Below, one piece after another: positions 23,117-29,723 of a stretch of DNA of 37,693 nt (position 1 is its first letter; each line of letters opens with the position of its first letter). A program made the translations under genes and the position numbers. A model generated the notes under the pieces. That model did not search any database. It worked only from the letters and a program-made list of their open reading frames with translations, and was not told the origin of the DNA. This DNA is from a virus. Where the stretch lies: positions 1 through 37,693 of IMG/VR virus record IMGVR_UViG_3300044959_000328. One strand, given 5' to 3'.

Positions 23117-23417
23117 GACCGGGCTTTCGCCCGAACTCGCCGACGTCATCACCACGCTGATGACACGGCGCCAGGAACTCGGGGTTTCGCAAGAAACCCT
23201 CGAGGCGCGCATGGGCATCGCCAAAGGCCTGCTGTCGAAATGGGAACGAGGCATTCGAAAGCCAAGCGCTTGGCTCCTGGCAGTTTGGGCGAAAGCCCTT
23301 GGCTATCGGCTCGCCGCCGTTCCAAATACCGAGCCAAGCCCGCCTGCTCGGCCGATGGACGACGCTTCGCGAGCCAAGCCGAGCGTGACCGATACGAAGA
23401 GCTCGCGACGCTTCTGA
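23103..23417 (+). CDS. Cro/CI-type HTH regulator
   Basis: 104 residues. An XRE-type helix-turn-helix spans about 12-66: LADVITTLMTRRQELGVSQETLEARMGIAKGLLSKWERGIRKPS, with the standard S-Q-x-x-L-E and S-x-W-E-R-G elements. Residues after 73 are Pro/Ser-rich and disordered and overlap the next gene in another frame. No ribosome site precedes ATG 23103, consistent with a leaderless mRNA; a TTG at 23067 is the alternative start. No LexA-type peptidase tail, so more Cro-like than CI-like. Likely represses its own promoter and perhaps the mirrored control region. Confidence 0.82.
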   Translation: MVREPTGLSPELADVITTLMTRRQELGVSQETLEARMGIAKGLLSKWERGIRKPSAWLLAVWAKALGYRLAAVPNTEPSPPARPMDDASRAKPSVTDTKSSRRF

Positions 23418-23662
23418 AGGCGGGCGAGATCAAGGATCTCGTCCTCCAGCCAAGCTGGCATTTTCCGATCAACGGCCGTTACTTGGAAATCAACGGCCGC
23501 AAGGTGCGTTACACTGCCGACTTCCAATACTACGACTGCCGCAAGCGGCAGATCGTAGTCGAGGACGTCAAGGGATACATGACCCGTGACGCCGCGCTGC
23601 GCATTGCATTGATGCGAGCGGTGCACGGGACTGAGGTTCAACTTCTACGGAGGAAGCGATGA
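23240..23662 (+). CDS. DUF1064 family protein, predicted PD-(D/E)XK-type nuclease
   Basis: 140 residues. Family pattern from about residue 28: SKYRAKPACSADGRRFASQAERDRYEELATLLKAGEIKDLVLQPSW, then YTADFQYYDCRKRQIVVEDVKGYMTRDAALRIALM. The Asp of TADF with E-D-V-K-G resembles the D ... ExK core of this nuclease fold. Phage members sit in replication/recombination clusters. The start is uncertain (ATG 23240, or TTG 23285), but the conserved part already begins inside the HTH gene, so the overlap is real. It overlaps the replication gene by 4 bp. Confidence 0.82.
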   Translation: MGTRHSKAKRLAPGSLGESPWLSARRRSKYRAKPACSADGRRFASQAERDRYEELATLLKAGEIKDLVLQPSWHFPINGRYLEINGRKVRYTADFQYYDCRKRQIVVEDVKGYMTRDAALRIALMRAVHGTEVQLLRRKR

Positions 23663-24621
23663 TGCCGCGATTGCCGGCGCGGCTGCCTTTGGCCGTGCCC
23701 GCCGAAATCCTGTCCCGGACCGACGTGAGTCCCGCTGCGAAGCTTGCGTGGATGGCCATGGCCTCGGCGATTGGTGCCGACGGCCTCTGCCAGGCGTCCC
23801 TGAAGGCGCTGCGGTCCGTCGTCGGCCTTCCCGACCGGACGATGCGGAGGGCGCTCGGCGAGCTGGTGAGAGCGCAGCTGGCGACGCCCGTGAAGCTGCC
23901 GGGGCAGCCGACGGCTTGGGCAGTGCATATTGGCGAAGCCGAGAAATTGGCAAGCGCGGCGGCGGCCAAGGGCGGCCAGAATGGCCGTCGGCCAGAATGG
24001 CCGTCGGCCAGAATGGCCGTCGGCCAAAATGGCCGACCCGCCCTCAATGAAATCAATGGGTTAGCGAAAGACCCCCGGCCAGAACGGCCGTCGGCCAAAA
24101 TGACCGTCGGCCAAAATGGCCGACCCGGGCCCAATGAAATCAAGGACTTACGAGACGCGCGGGGAGACAATCCTCCCCCACTCCCCCACACCCCCTCTCC
24201 CCCTATAGATATAAACCAAACACTACCACTCCTCGATGTTCTACAAGGCGAAGCGCCGAACGGCGCGAAGCGGCGCAACCTCCCTTGCACCCTCCCGCCG
24301 GACTTCGCGCCCAGCGAGCGCTTGGTCGCCCACATCGAGACGCACTACCCGTTCGTCGACATCCATCGCGAGCTCTCGGCCTTCCGCCTCTACTGGCTGG
24401 AAGGCAAAGGCCGTGGAAAGCGAAAATCAGATTGGCAAGGCGCCTTCCGCGTCTGGTGCGAAAAGGCCAACGACTGGGCCATGGAGAGGCGCCTTGGCGC
24501 CGTCGGCGTCGCCGCCCCCGGCCAGGTGAGGGCGGCGCCGCCGCCGCCGCCGCAAGCCACAGAAAGCGAAGGCATACAGCGCCTTCGTGAGATCATCGCC
24601 AACGCAAGAAAGGAGGCATGA
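23659..24621 (+). CDS. Replication initiator (lambda O / DnaT-like)
   Basis: 320 residues. A winged-helix-like N-terminal domain (about 5-80: SPAAKLAWMAMASAIGADGLCQASLKALRSVVGLPDRTMRRALGELVRAQLA) is followed by a low-complexity middle (105-160) coded by iterons, a Pro-rich linker, and a C-terminal domain with the FRLYWLEGKGRGKRKSDWQGAFRVWCEKAND motif of phage replication proteins related to DnaT. Expected to bind the iterons inside its own gene, open DNA and recruit a helicase loader (next gene). The arrangement matches lambda O with its internal origin. Confidence 0.85.
   Translation: MMPRLPARLPLAVPAEILSRTDVSPAAKLAWMAMASAIGADGLCQASLKALRSVVGLPDRTMRRALGELVRAQLATPVKLPGQPTAWAVHIGEAEKLASAAAAKGGQNGRRPEWPSARMAVGQNGRPALNEINGLAKDPRPERPSAKMTVGQNGRPGPNEIKDLRDARGDNPPPLPHTPSPPIDINQTLPLLDVLQGEAPNGAKRRNLPCTLPPDFAPSERLVAHIETHYPFVDIHRELSAFRLYWLEGKGRGKRKSDWQGAFRVWCEKANDWAMERRLGAVGVAAPGQVRAAPPPPPQATESEGIQRLREIIANARKEA
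23973..24123. repeat. Seven 16-bp iterons inside the initiator gene
   Basis: Unit CGGCCAGAATGGCCGT, itself a dyad (CGGCCA, three bases, TGGCCG). First array 23973, 23989, 24005, 24021 (fourth ends in A); second array 24076, 24092, 24108. Units 5-7 vary at a few bases (AGAACG, AAAATGA). Each array is followed by a shared box CCCG....CAATGAAATCAA. Units are head to tail with no gap. Confidence 0.95.
23973..24245. other. Predicted replication origin
   Basis: Two iteron arrays, then a C-only strand-biased run (24174-24203, CCCCCACTCCCCC) and the only AT-rich patch around, CTATAGATATAAACCAAACACTACCA (24203-24228 region). Iterons followed by a one-sided purine/pyrimidine tract and AT-rich DNA are the layout of lambda ori. 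Confidence 0.75.
24505..24542 (+). repeat. GC-rich hairpin, GGTGA family copy B
   Basis: Arms 24505-24517 and 24530-24542 pair with one mismatch; loop CCGGCCAGGTGA. Lies inside the 3' part of the initiator gene and codes for an Ala/Pro run, sharing GTCGCCGCC and CGCAAGCC flanks with copy A. Confidence 0.65.
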
Positions 24622-25301
24622 TGAACATCATCAAGACCGACCACAGCCATCGCACGGTGACGCCTGTCACCTTCGCCAACGCCCACCGCGTCCAAGACAT
24701 GAACCCCTGCTGGGGCCTGATGGCCCACGCGGTCGATCCGGACCCTGGCGAGGTCCCGGACAACCTGCCGCCCGACGACGTCCTCGCCACCATGGAGCGC
24801 GAGCTGCTGGCGGCGCTCCGCCCCTGCGCCGATCCCAGGACCGGCGAGGGCATGGAGAAAGCCGCCGCTGCGGCCGGAGTCCTGATTGCCAGCTATCCCC
24901 AGCAGGACCGCACCAGCGCGACCTATGCCGAGCTGGTGGCCAGCCGCCTCGCCCGCTGCCCGGAGGACCTGCTGCCCAAGGTCATCCACCGCCTGGTCGA
25001 CGAAGAAGAGTTCCGGCCGCCGGTGGCCAAGGTCCATCAGGCCGTCCAGCGCGAGGTGGCCAAACGCCAGCTGCTGCTCGCGCGCGTCCAGGCCGCGCGG
25101 CGGTATTGGGCCTGGCTTGCCAAGGAGGAGAAGCGCTTGGCGCAGATCGCGGCCGATCGAAAGGCAGCGGCCGAGCGGCGCGCTGCTCGACCGCCGGAGC
25201 CCCCTGCACCGCGCGAGGAGAAGGCCCGGACCATCCGGCCCGCCTATCTGTCGCCCGGCGAGCTCGCCGCGCTGCGAACCGCCAAGCCGAAGGGCGACTG
25301 A
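24618..25301 (+). CDS. Possible helicase loader (G39P-like)
   Basis: 227 residues; ATG 24618 in ATGA overlap with the initiator (ATG 24621 also possible), AAAGGAGG ribosome site. The central segment TYAELVASRLARCPEDLLPKVIHRLVDEEEFRPPVAKVHQAVQRE follows the pattern Y-x-x-x-L ... D-L-L-x-x-V ... F-x-P-x-x-x-x-V/L of small phage loader proteins such as SPP1 G39P. The C-terminal third is a Lys/Arg/Ala helix with a Pro-rich tail. Position right after the initiator, as P follows O in lambda, supports the role; similarity is weak. Confidence 0.5.
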   Translation: MMNIIKTDHSHRTVTPVTFANAHRVQDMNPCWGLMAHAVDPDPGEVPDNLPPDDVLATMERELLAALRPCADPRTGEGMEKAAAAAGVLIASYPQQDRTSATYAELVASRLARCPEDLLPKVIHRLVDEEEFRPPVAKVHQAVQREVAKRQLLLARVQAARRYWAWLAKEEKRLAQIAADRKAAAERRAARPPEPPAPREEKARTIRPAYLSPGELAALRTAKPKGD

Positions 25302-25310
25302 TTTTTTCGC

Positions 25311-25339
25311 TTGCATTCCTGCCCAAGGGCAGGTAGAAA
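25311..25339 (+). promoter_or_regulatory. Early promoter with palindrome in spacer (recombination genes)
   Basis: TTGCAT (25311-25316), 17-bp spacer, TAGAAA (25334-25339). The spacer holds the perfect palindrome CCTGCCC-AA-GGGCAGG (25318-25333). Placed in the 57-bp gap before the exonuclease gene. The same design, a dyad in or over the spacer, is seen at 21222. Confidence 0.65.
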
Positions 25340-25358
25340 AGCGCTCAAAGGAGGCAAC

Positions 25359-26072
25359 ATGACAGCCTGCGAAGCGGCCCAGCCGCGGCCCAAGTCCTGG
25401 ACGATCGGGGCGTCCGACGCCCGCGCCCTGATCGACGGCCACCTGCCAAAGCTGGCGGCGATCATCCGCGGCTTCGAGCCGCGGCCGACCGCCGCCGAGA
25501 CGGCCGCCGCTCACGCGGCGGCGCTCAAGGCCAAGGGCGTTCCTCGTGTCAACGAGGACAACCTTGAGCTCGCCATCCTCATTGGAAACGCGCTCGAGCC
25601 GCTGAACCAAGTCTGGTTCGAGCGCAAAACCGGCCTGAAGGTCACCGACCCTCAGTGCCGGGTCGTCCATGCAACCTACCCCTTGCACGCCACGCTCGAC
25701 GGCATCGTCGAGTGGCAGGGCACGCGCTTCCCATGGGAGGCCAAAACCACCGGCCCCCACACAAAGCTCCAAGAGATCATCGACCGCGCCGCCCCGCAAC
25801 TCCAGGCGCAGATGATCTGCTTTGGGGCACACGCAGCCATCGTCTCGGTCCTGTGGCGGACTCCGAAATGGGAGGCCGTCATCGTCGAGACCAACGACGT
25901 GCTCGGCGAAGAGATCCTCGACCGCCTGGATCTCCTTGCCGTGCACATTGACCAAGGAACGGACCCGCCCCAGCTGCCGCCGTTCCCGCTGCCCCGTTTG
26001 GCGTGGAGGCCACTGGCCGTCACCTCCGCGCCGACCACCGAGACGGCCAAAGAAGGAGGTCACACCGAATGA
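25359..26072 (+). CDS. YqaJ/lambda-exonuclease-type recombination nuclease
   Basis: 237 residues from ATG 25359 (AAAGGAGG). The YqaJ viral recombinase core is visible: IGNALEPLNQVWFERKTG (Glu80), HATLDGIVEW (Asp114) and WEAKTT (Glu127-x-Lys129), then Gln-rich LQAQMICFGAH. These residues form the PD-(D/E)XK metal site of 5'-3' double-strand exonucleases. It would resect DNA ends for the annealing protein coded 470 bp downstream, making a two-gene single-strand annealing system used in concatemer formation and repair. Confidence 0.88.
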   Translation: MTACEAAQPRPKSWTIGASDARALIDGHLPKLAAIIRGFEPRPTAAETAAAHAAALKAKGVPRVNEDNLELAILIGNALEPLNQVWFERKTGLKVTDPQCRVVHATYPLHATLDGIVEWQGTRFPWEAKTTGPHTKLQEIIDRAAPQLQAQMICFGAHAAIVSVLWRTPKWEAVIVETNDVLGEEILDRLDLLAVHIDQGTDPPQLPPFPLPRLAWRPLAVTSAPTTETAKEGGHTE

Positions 26073-26482
26073 GGAATGTTCCTGTTTTCGTCTCCACCTT
26101 CCGCTACGCGAACCGCACGGCCGTCTCGCCGTCCGAGGCGATGACGGATCTGATCCGGCTCGCCAAGCAGACCACCGGCTGCGACCATCCCGCAGCCGAC
26201 AACCTGGCCCTGACTGCCATCGAGCTCTTCGTCTGCCAGCTCGATGCATACATCCACAGCTTCTACCCGCCAATGCACGGCATCAGCGAGGAGGAGCGCA
26301 ACGAACGCACGCGCAAGGCGCTCCAGCACGTGCCCTGGACCATCCAGGAGACGCTCCAGCGCATCGAGAAGCTCCGCGAGACGCCGGAGCAGCGAGCCGC
26401 ACGCGAGGCGCGCGAGCGCGCGGAATACGCGCGCGACCGCGCGATTCTCGACAAGCTCAGCTCGCCGCGCGACGACGACTGA
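26069..26482 (+). CDS. Unknown protein between exonuclease and annealing protein
   Basis: 137 residues, start in ATGA overlap with the exonuclease, AAGGAGG site. N-terminal half VPVFVSTFRYANRTAVSPSEAMTDLIRLAKQTTG ... LALTAIELFVCQLDAYIHSFYPPMH; C-terminal half a charged helix (SEEERNERTRKALQHVPW, REARERAEYARDR). No domain known. Being embedded in the recombination pair suggests an accessory role. Confidence 0.75.
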   Translation: MRNVPVFVSTFRYANRTAVSPSEAMTDLIRLAKQTTGCDHPAADNLALTAIELFVCQLDAYIHSFYPPMHGISEEERNERTRKALQHVPWTIQETLQRIEKLRETPEQRAAREARERAEYARDRAILDKLSSPRDDD

Positions 26483-26490
26483 GCAAACCA

Positions 26491-26518
26491 CCTGCCCGCC
26501 GTTCGCGCGGCGGGCAGG
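26491..26518 (+). other. Intergenic hairpin
   Basis: A perfect 11-bp stem CCTGCCCGCCG/CGGCGGGCAGG (26491-26501, 26508-26518), loop TTCGCG. No T run. Sits 8 bp after a stop and 28 bp before the annealing gene; could stabilise or pause the message. Its CCTGCCC/GGGCAGG outer arms match the palindrome at 25318. Confidence 0.7.
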
Positions 26519-26545
26519 CCCCCACCAACCGCATAGGAGGCCAAC

Positions 26546-27319
26546 ATGCCATTCGACCGCACCAACCCGAACCTCACCATCTGGCTCCGCGAGATGGCCA
26601 CCGACCCGGCCTTCGAAGGCCGCCCGGTCGTCAAGCCCTTCACCCGCGGCGGCGGGTTCAAAGGCAGCGCGATCAACGCGACATACATCGTCATGAGGCT
26701 CACCCAAGCCTTCGGGCCGGTGGGCTTCGGCTGGGGATACGAGGTCCTTGCCGACGACGTCATCCCCGGCGCGCCGGTGCTGAACAAGTCCGGCGTGCTC
26801 CTGGGCCATGAGCAGGTGCAGCGCACGCGCATCCGCTTCTGGTATTACCCGCACGGCCGCAACGGCGAACGCGCCGAATTCCAGCAGGTCGGGCAGACCA
26901 CCTACGTGAGCTGGTCCGAGAAATTCGGCCGGTTCACGACCGACGAAGAGGCCTGGAAGAAAAGCCTCACCGACGCGATCACCAAGGCCGCAAGCCATAT
27001 CGGCTTCGGGGCCGATGTTCATATCGGCCTCTGGGACGACAACAAATACGTCAACGACCGCACCGCAGATAGCGAAGCCCAGCAGCGCGCGCTCGACCAG
27101 GCAGCAGCGGCCGAGGAAATCGCCGCGACCAAACAGAAAGCCCAGGAAATCATCGAAAACCTGGCGCAAGCCATGGATCCTTCAGCGATCACGCGCCTGC
27201 GCGGCGACGCGATCGCGCTCCGCCCCAACCTCAAGAAACACGGCCTGACGCACATCGAGATGGCAATCGCCAACGCCATCCGTGAAGCGCAGAGCCGCAT
27301 CAACCCCGCAGCCGAATGA
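26546..27319 (+). CDS. Rad52-superfamily single-strand annealing protein
   Basis: 257 residues. Diagnostic stretches: GSAINATYIVMRLTQAFGPVGFGWGYEV (30s-60s), then FTTDEEAWKKSLTDAITKAASHIGFGADVHIGLWDDNKYV at 130-169, which follows the Rad52-like phage recombinase pattern (K-S-x-T-D-A-x-x-K-A-x-x-x-x-G-F-x-A-D-V). The C-terminus is a charged helical tail. It would anneal single strands produced by the YqaJ nuclease. The AGGAGG site is 7 bases before ATG. The downstream gene overlaps by ATGA. Confidence 0.85.
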   Translation: MPFDRTNPNLTIWLREMATDPAFEGRPVVKPFTRGGGFKGSAINATYIVMRLTQAFGPVGFGWGYEVLADDVIPGAPVLNKSGVLLGHEQVQRTRIRFWYYPHGRNGERAEFQQVGQTTYVSWSEKFGRFTTDEEAWKKSLTDAITKAASHIGFGADVHIGLWDDNKYVNDRTADSEAQQRALDQAAAAEEIAATKQKAQEIIENLAQAMDPSAITRLRGDAIALRPNLKKHGLTHIEMAIANAIREAQSRINPAAE

Positions 27320-27588
27320 AAACCGACATGACGGAAACCGACCGCAACCTGCTCGCCGCTCGCTACGTCGAGCGACTCGTCGAGATCATGCAGAAGAAGC
27401 AGGAGCTCACCGAAGCCCTGGCGCAGTGCAAGGAAGAGGCCAAGAACGACGGCCTCAACGCCCGCGCCCTCACCCTGGTCGCCCAGCGCTGCGTCGAAGA
27501 CGAAACAGCGCGCAAGCGACGCATCGCCGCCGAGAACGAAGCTGAGCGCCTGATGCAGGCGCTCGGCTTGCCCAAGCACAACCCGTAG
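27316..27588 (+). CDS. GapR-like (DUF2312) DNA-binding protein
   Basis: 90 residues. Pattern ARYVERLVEIMQKKQELTEALAQCKEEAKNDGLNARALTLVAQRCVEDETARKRRIAAENEAERLMQALG fits DUF2312: an N-terminal helix with E-x-L, K-x-x-L, E-A-K-x-x-G-x-x-x-x-A-L, then R-x-x-x-E-x-E and A-L-G. GapR is an alphaproteobacterial protein that clamps overtwisted DNA ahead of forks. A phage copy next to SSB may ease phage replication. Starts in ATGA overlap with the annealing gene. Confidence 0.75.
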   Translation: MKTDMTETDRNLLAARYVERLVEIMQKKQELTEALAQCKEEAKNDGLNARALTLVAQRCVEDETARKRRIAAENEAERLMQALGLPKHNP

Positions 27589-27597
27589 GAGGACAAC

Positions 27598-28032
27598 ATG
27601 AACACACTGAACGCCGTCCAGCTGATCGGATACGTGGGTAAGGATCCGGTCGTCCGCCAGACACAGACCGGCCTGAAGGTCGCCTCCCTGCGCATGGCCA
27701 CAAACGAAACCTGGATCAACAAGGAAGGCGAACACCACCAGCGCACCGAGTGGCACAGCGTCGTTTTCTGGGGCGGCGCTGCCGACATCGTCGAGAAATA
27801 CGTTCGCAAGGGCTCGCGGCTCTACGTCCGCGGTAGCCTGCGCACGCGGTATTACGAGGCCGACGGAACGACGAAGTCGATCACCGAAGTCGTCGTCCAG
27901 GGCCTGAGCAGCGAAATCATGCTGCTCGATCCGAAGCCGAGCGAAAACGCCAAGAACACCAAGGCAGCCAGCCGCCCGGCCAGCCGCGAAACCAAGCCGA
28001 TCGAGGAGATTGACGATGACATTCCCTTCTGA
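27598..28032 (+). CDS. ssb: Single-stranded DNA-binding protein
   Basis: 144 residues. A bacterial-type OB fold is clear: NAVQLIGYVGKDPVVRQTQTGLKVASLRMATNETW, then TEWHSVVFWGGAADIVEKYVRKGSRLYVRGSLRTRYYEADG. A short linker and the acidic tip IDDDIPF at the end match the motif by which SSB recruits host replication and repair proteins. AGGAGG ribosome site. The phage probably coats replicating DNA and recombination intermediates with it. Confidence 0.95.
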   Translation: MNTLNAVQLIGYVGKDPVVRQTQTGLKVASLRMATNETWINKEGEHHQRTEWHSVVFWGGAADIVEKYVRKGSRLYVRGSLRTRYYEADGTTKSITEVVVQGLSSEIMLLDPKPSENAKNTKAASRPASRETKPIEEIDDDIPF

Positions 28033-28285
28033 TCTGCCCGTCGACACTCACCACCCGCTGCCAAAGCGAGCGCTGGTGCGCGAGGAAAACGACCGCATCC
28101 GCGCCCGGATCAAGGCGCTCAAGCCAGGCGAGTCGTTCTTCCTCCCCTGCCCGCCGGACTACACGAACCAGCTTTGGCAGGCACGCATCGCAGGCGTCGC
28201 GAACCGCCTGCTGGGCAAGAAGCAGATCACGACACAACAGACCACCGAAAACGGGGTCGTCGGCTTGCGAGTGTGGAAGCGATGA
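28016..28285 (+). CDS. Unknown small basic protein
   Basis: 89 residues if ATG 28016 is used (AGGAG eight bases upstream, 17 bp overlap with ssb); a TTG at 28010 would add two. RENDRIRARIKALKPGESFFLPCPP then WQARIAGVANRLLGKKQITTQQTTENGVVGLRVWKR. Many phages encode small proteins with this plan (I-x-x-L-x-x-G-E-S-x-x-x-P ... A-x-R-x-G-K/R ... G-x-R-V-W), probably DNA-binding. Function unknown. Confidence 0.7.
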   Translation: MTFPSDLPVDTHHPLPKRALVREENDRIRARIKALKPGESFFLPCPPDYTNQLWQARIAGVANRLLGKKQITTQQTTENGVVGLRVWKR

Positions 28286-29001
28286 ACCCGCTGCGCGTCC
28301 TCGACCTCTTCGGCAACCTGGGCAATTTCACGCTCGGGCTGGAACGAACCGGCGCATTCAAGACCGTCGCGTTCTGCGAGCCCAACCGCTCGCTGCGCGA
28401 GGCGCTCGCACGGCGATGGCCGGGAGTGCCGGTCTTCGAAAGCCTCGAAGCGATCACGCGCGAACGGCTTGCCGCAGACGAACTCAAAGTCGACGTCGTC
28501 TGCGGCGGCTTCCCGCCCCATGACTTCATTGGCAAAACCGTGAGAAAGAAACGGGGCGAGGAGGCTTGGCGCGAGCAGGTCCGCATCCTTCTGCAGGCGC
28601 GGCCGCGCTGGGTCATCCTCGAAATAAGCCCAGCCTTTTCGGGCCTAAACCTCAAGCGGATCATGGGGCTGTTCCGCACCATCGGCTTCGTAAGCTGGTG
28701 GGGCCAACTCCCACCGGACGAAGACGACGTGAACGGACGCCTATGGATCGTCTCCGGCAATCTCAGGCGAGGGGCGCCGCCGTCTTTCGGGCGAGAAACC
28801 TGCGACTGGGAGATCCGTTCGGCAATCGCCGAACGGCACGACTGGGGTCTCGACCCAAAGGCGCTCGAAGCCGCACGCGAGATCTCCGGCCCGGTCAGCC
28901 GAGTCCAGATGTTTTCGTCGTCCTTCCACGTCACGATTGCACAGGCCATCGGCGAAACCATCCGGAAGTTCGAGACGGCCGCCGCCCAGCCCACAACCTG
29001 A
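28282..29001 (+). CDS. Catalytically dead cytosine methyltransferase-like protein
   Basis: 239 residues from ATG 28282 (ATGA overlap). It aligns along nearly its whole length with the active enzyme at 30542-31348: LRVLDLF ... LGLERTG-F--VAFCE, LAR-WPGVP, VD-VCGGFP, WREQ-RI--, RPRWV, GRLWIV, EIR-AIAER. Every active-site motif is changed: motif I SGIGG to GNLGN, motif IV PCQ to PPH (catalytic Cys now Pro79), motif VI ENV to EIS, motif VIII VRNR to VNGR, motif X GNAVYP to SSFHVT. The frame is intact, so it is kept for a non-catalytic purpose. It sits in the early unit after SSB. Confidence 0.88.
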   Translation: MNPLRVLDLFGNLGNFTLGLERTGAFKTVAFCEPNRSLREALARRWPGVPVFESLEAITRERLAADELKVDVVCGGFPPHDFIGKTVRKKRGEEAWREQVRILLQARPRWVILEISPAFSGLNLKRIMGLFRTIGFVSWWGQLPPDEDDVNGRLWIVSGNLRRGAPPSFGRETCDWEIRSAIAERHDWGLDPKALEAAREISGPVSRVQMFSSSFHVTIAQAIGETIRKFETAAAQPTT

Positions 29002-29020
29002 ACGAAGGAGACACACACCG

Positions 29021-29398
29021 ATGACGTCGAAGCGAACCCGCACCACATCCACCCGAAACATCGCGCCCACGCTGCCGCCTGAACTCGAAGGTGCGGTCAA
29101 GGTCGCACGCCTGATGCTGACCAGCGCCAATCAGGACCAGGCCGTGCAGATCATGGAGAAAATTTACGCCCTCGTCTGCGGCTTCGATGCACCCACCATC
29201 CTGGTCGCGCTCACCAGCTACATCGCGGACTCGACCATCAAAGCCGCGCTGGAGGCGAAAAAACGCGGGCAGGAAGATCACTGCGCGATGATCATCCACC
29301 TGCCCTGCGTGATGCTGACCATGCTCCTCCAGACAGGTTGGGAAGCGGAATTGCAGTCCGCGGAAAACGCGAGCGTCGAAACGCCCGAAAGTTCCTGA
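29021..29398 (+). CDS. Unknown helical early protein
   Basis: 125 residues from ATG 29021, AAGGAGA site. A basic Thr-rich start (TSKRTRTTSTRN), then LPPELEGAVKVARLMLTSANQDQAVQIMEKIYALVCGFDAPTILVALTSYIADSTIKAALEAKKRGQ and a hydrophobic segment HCAMIIHLPCVMLTMLLQTGW that could be a buried helix. No known domain. It is followed by the terminator region 29439-29585. Confidence 0.75.
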   Translation: MTSKRTRTTSTRNIAPTLPPELEGAVKVARLMLTSANQDQAVQIMEKIYALVCGFDAPTILVALTSYIADSTIKAALEAKKRGQEDHCAMIIHLPCVMLTMLLQTGWEAELQSAENASVETPESS

Positions 29399-29527
29399 CG
29401 TGCCCTCTTCCCAAACGGGCAACCAAGCCCTATACGACTGGACGGGACGGGTCGCCTCCTCCCGTCCAAGCGCCCATGCAAGGGACTCGCATCGCCGATT
29501 CAGCAGGCGGCGGAGATGCGAGCCTAA

Positions 29528-29585
29528 GGCGGAAGTCGGCCAGGGCTTTTCGGTGTGGGCCCCGGTCGGCTTCCGCCGATTTTTT
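29528..29585 (+). terminator. Rightward Rho-independent terminator
   Basis: Stem GGCGGAAG/CTTCCGCC (29528-29535, 29570-29577), extended inward by CGGCC/GGTCG with one wobble pair, then GA and six T (29580-29585). The only rightward terminator with a real T run in the early unit. ardC beyond it would need its own promoter or antitermination. Confidence 0.78.
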
Positions 29586-29613
29586 GGAGAACAAGCCATC
29601 GCGCCACCCCGCC

Positions 29614-29643
29614 GCGCCGCCCCGCTCGGGGTGAGGGCGGCGC
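29614..29643 (+). repeat. GC-rich hairpin, GGTGA family copy C
   Basis: GCGCCGCCC/GGGCGGCGC (29614-29622, 29635-29643), loop CGCTCGGGGTGA. Same stem end and loop end (GGTGA before GGG) as copies at 21158 and 24505. Confidence 0.7.
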
Positions 29644-29723
29644 GCCGGGACGGCGCGTCAACGAACGAACAACGAATTCGTTCCAGCCCGTCCTCGACCC
29701 ACCACAAACCAGGAGGCACACCG

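Larger units (their letters stand above)
29399..29723 (+). other. Structured 325-bp gap before ardC
   Basis: No credible gene. From left: a hairpin with 9-bp stem TGGACGGGA/TCCCGTCCA (29439-29447, 29460-29468); a second, 8-bp stem CTCGCATC/GATGCGAG (29486-29493, 29515-29522) with an inner GCCG/CGGC; a terminator (separate entry); the GGTGA-family hairpin C; and the palindrome AACGAATTCGTT at 29671-29682, 41 bp before ardC. No clear promoter hexamers found. Confidence 0.75.

Noticed and set aside
23973-24123. CRISPR or mobile repeat interpretation of the 16-bp units
   Set aside because: Units are directly adjacent without spacers and sit inside an initiator gene; origin iterons explain them better.
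23659-24621. Gene as an ordinary low-complexity protein with amino acid repeats
   Set aside because: The repeat unit of 16 bp shifts frame each time, so the peptide repeat is a by-product of DNA repeats.
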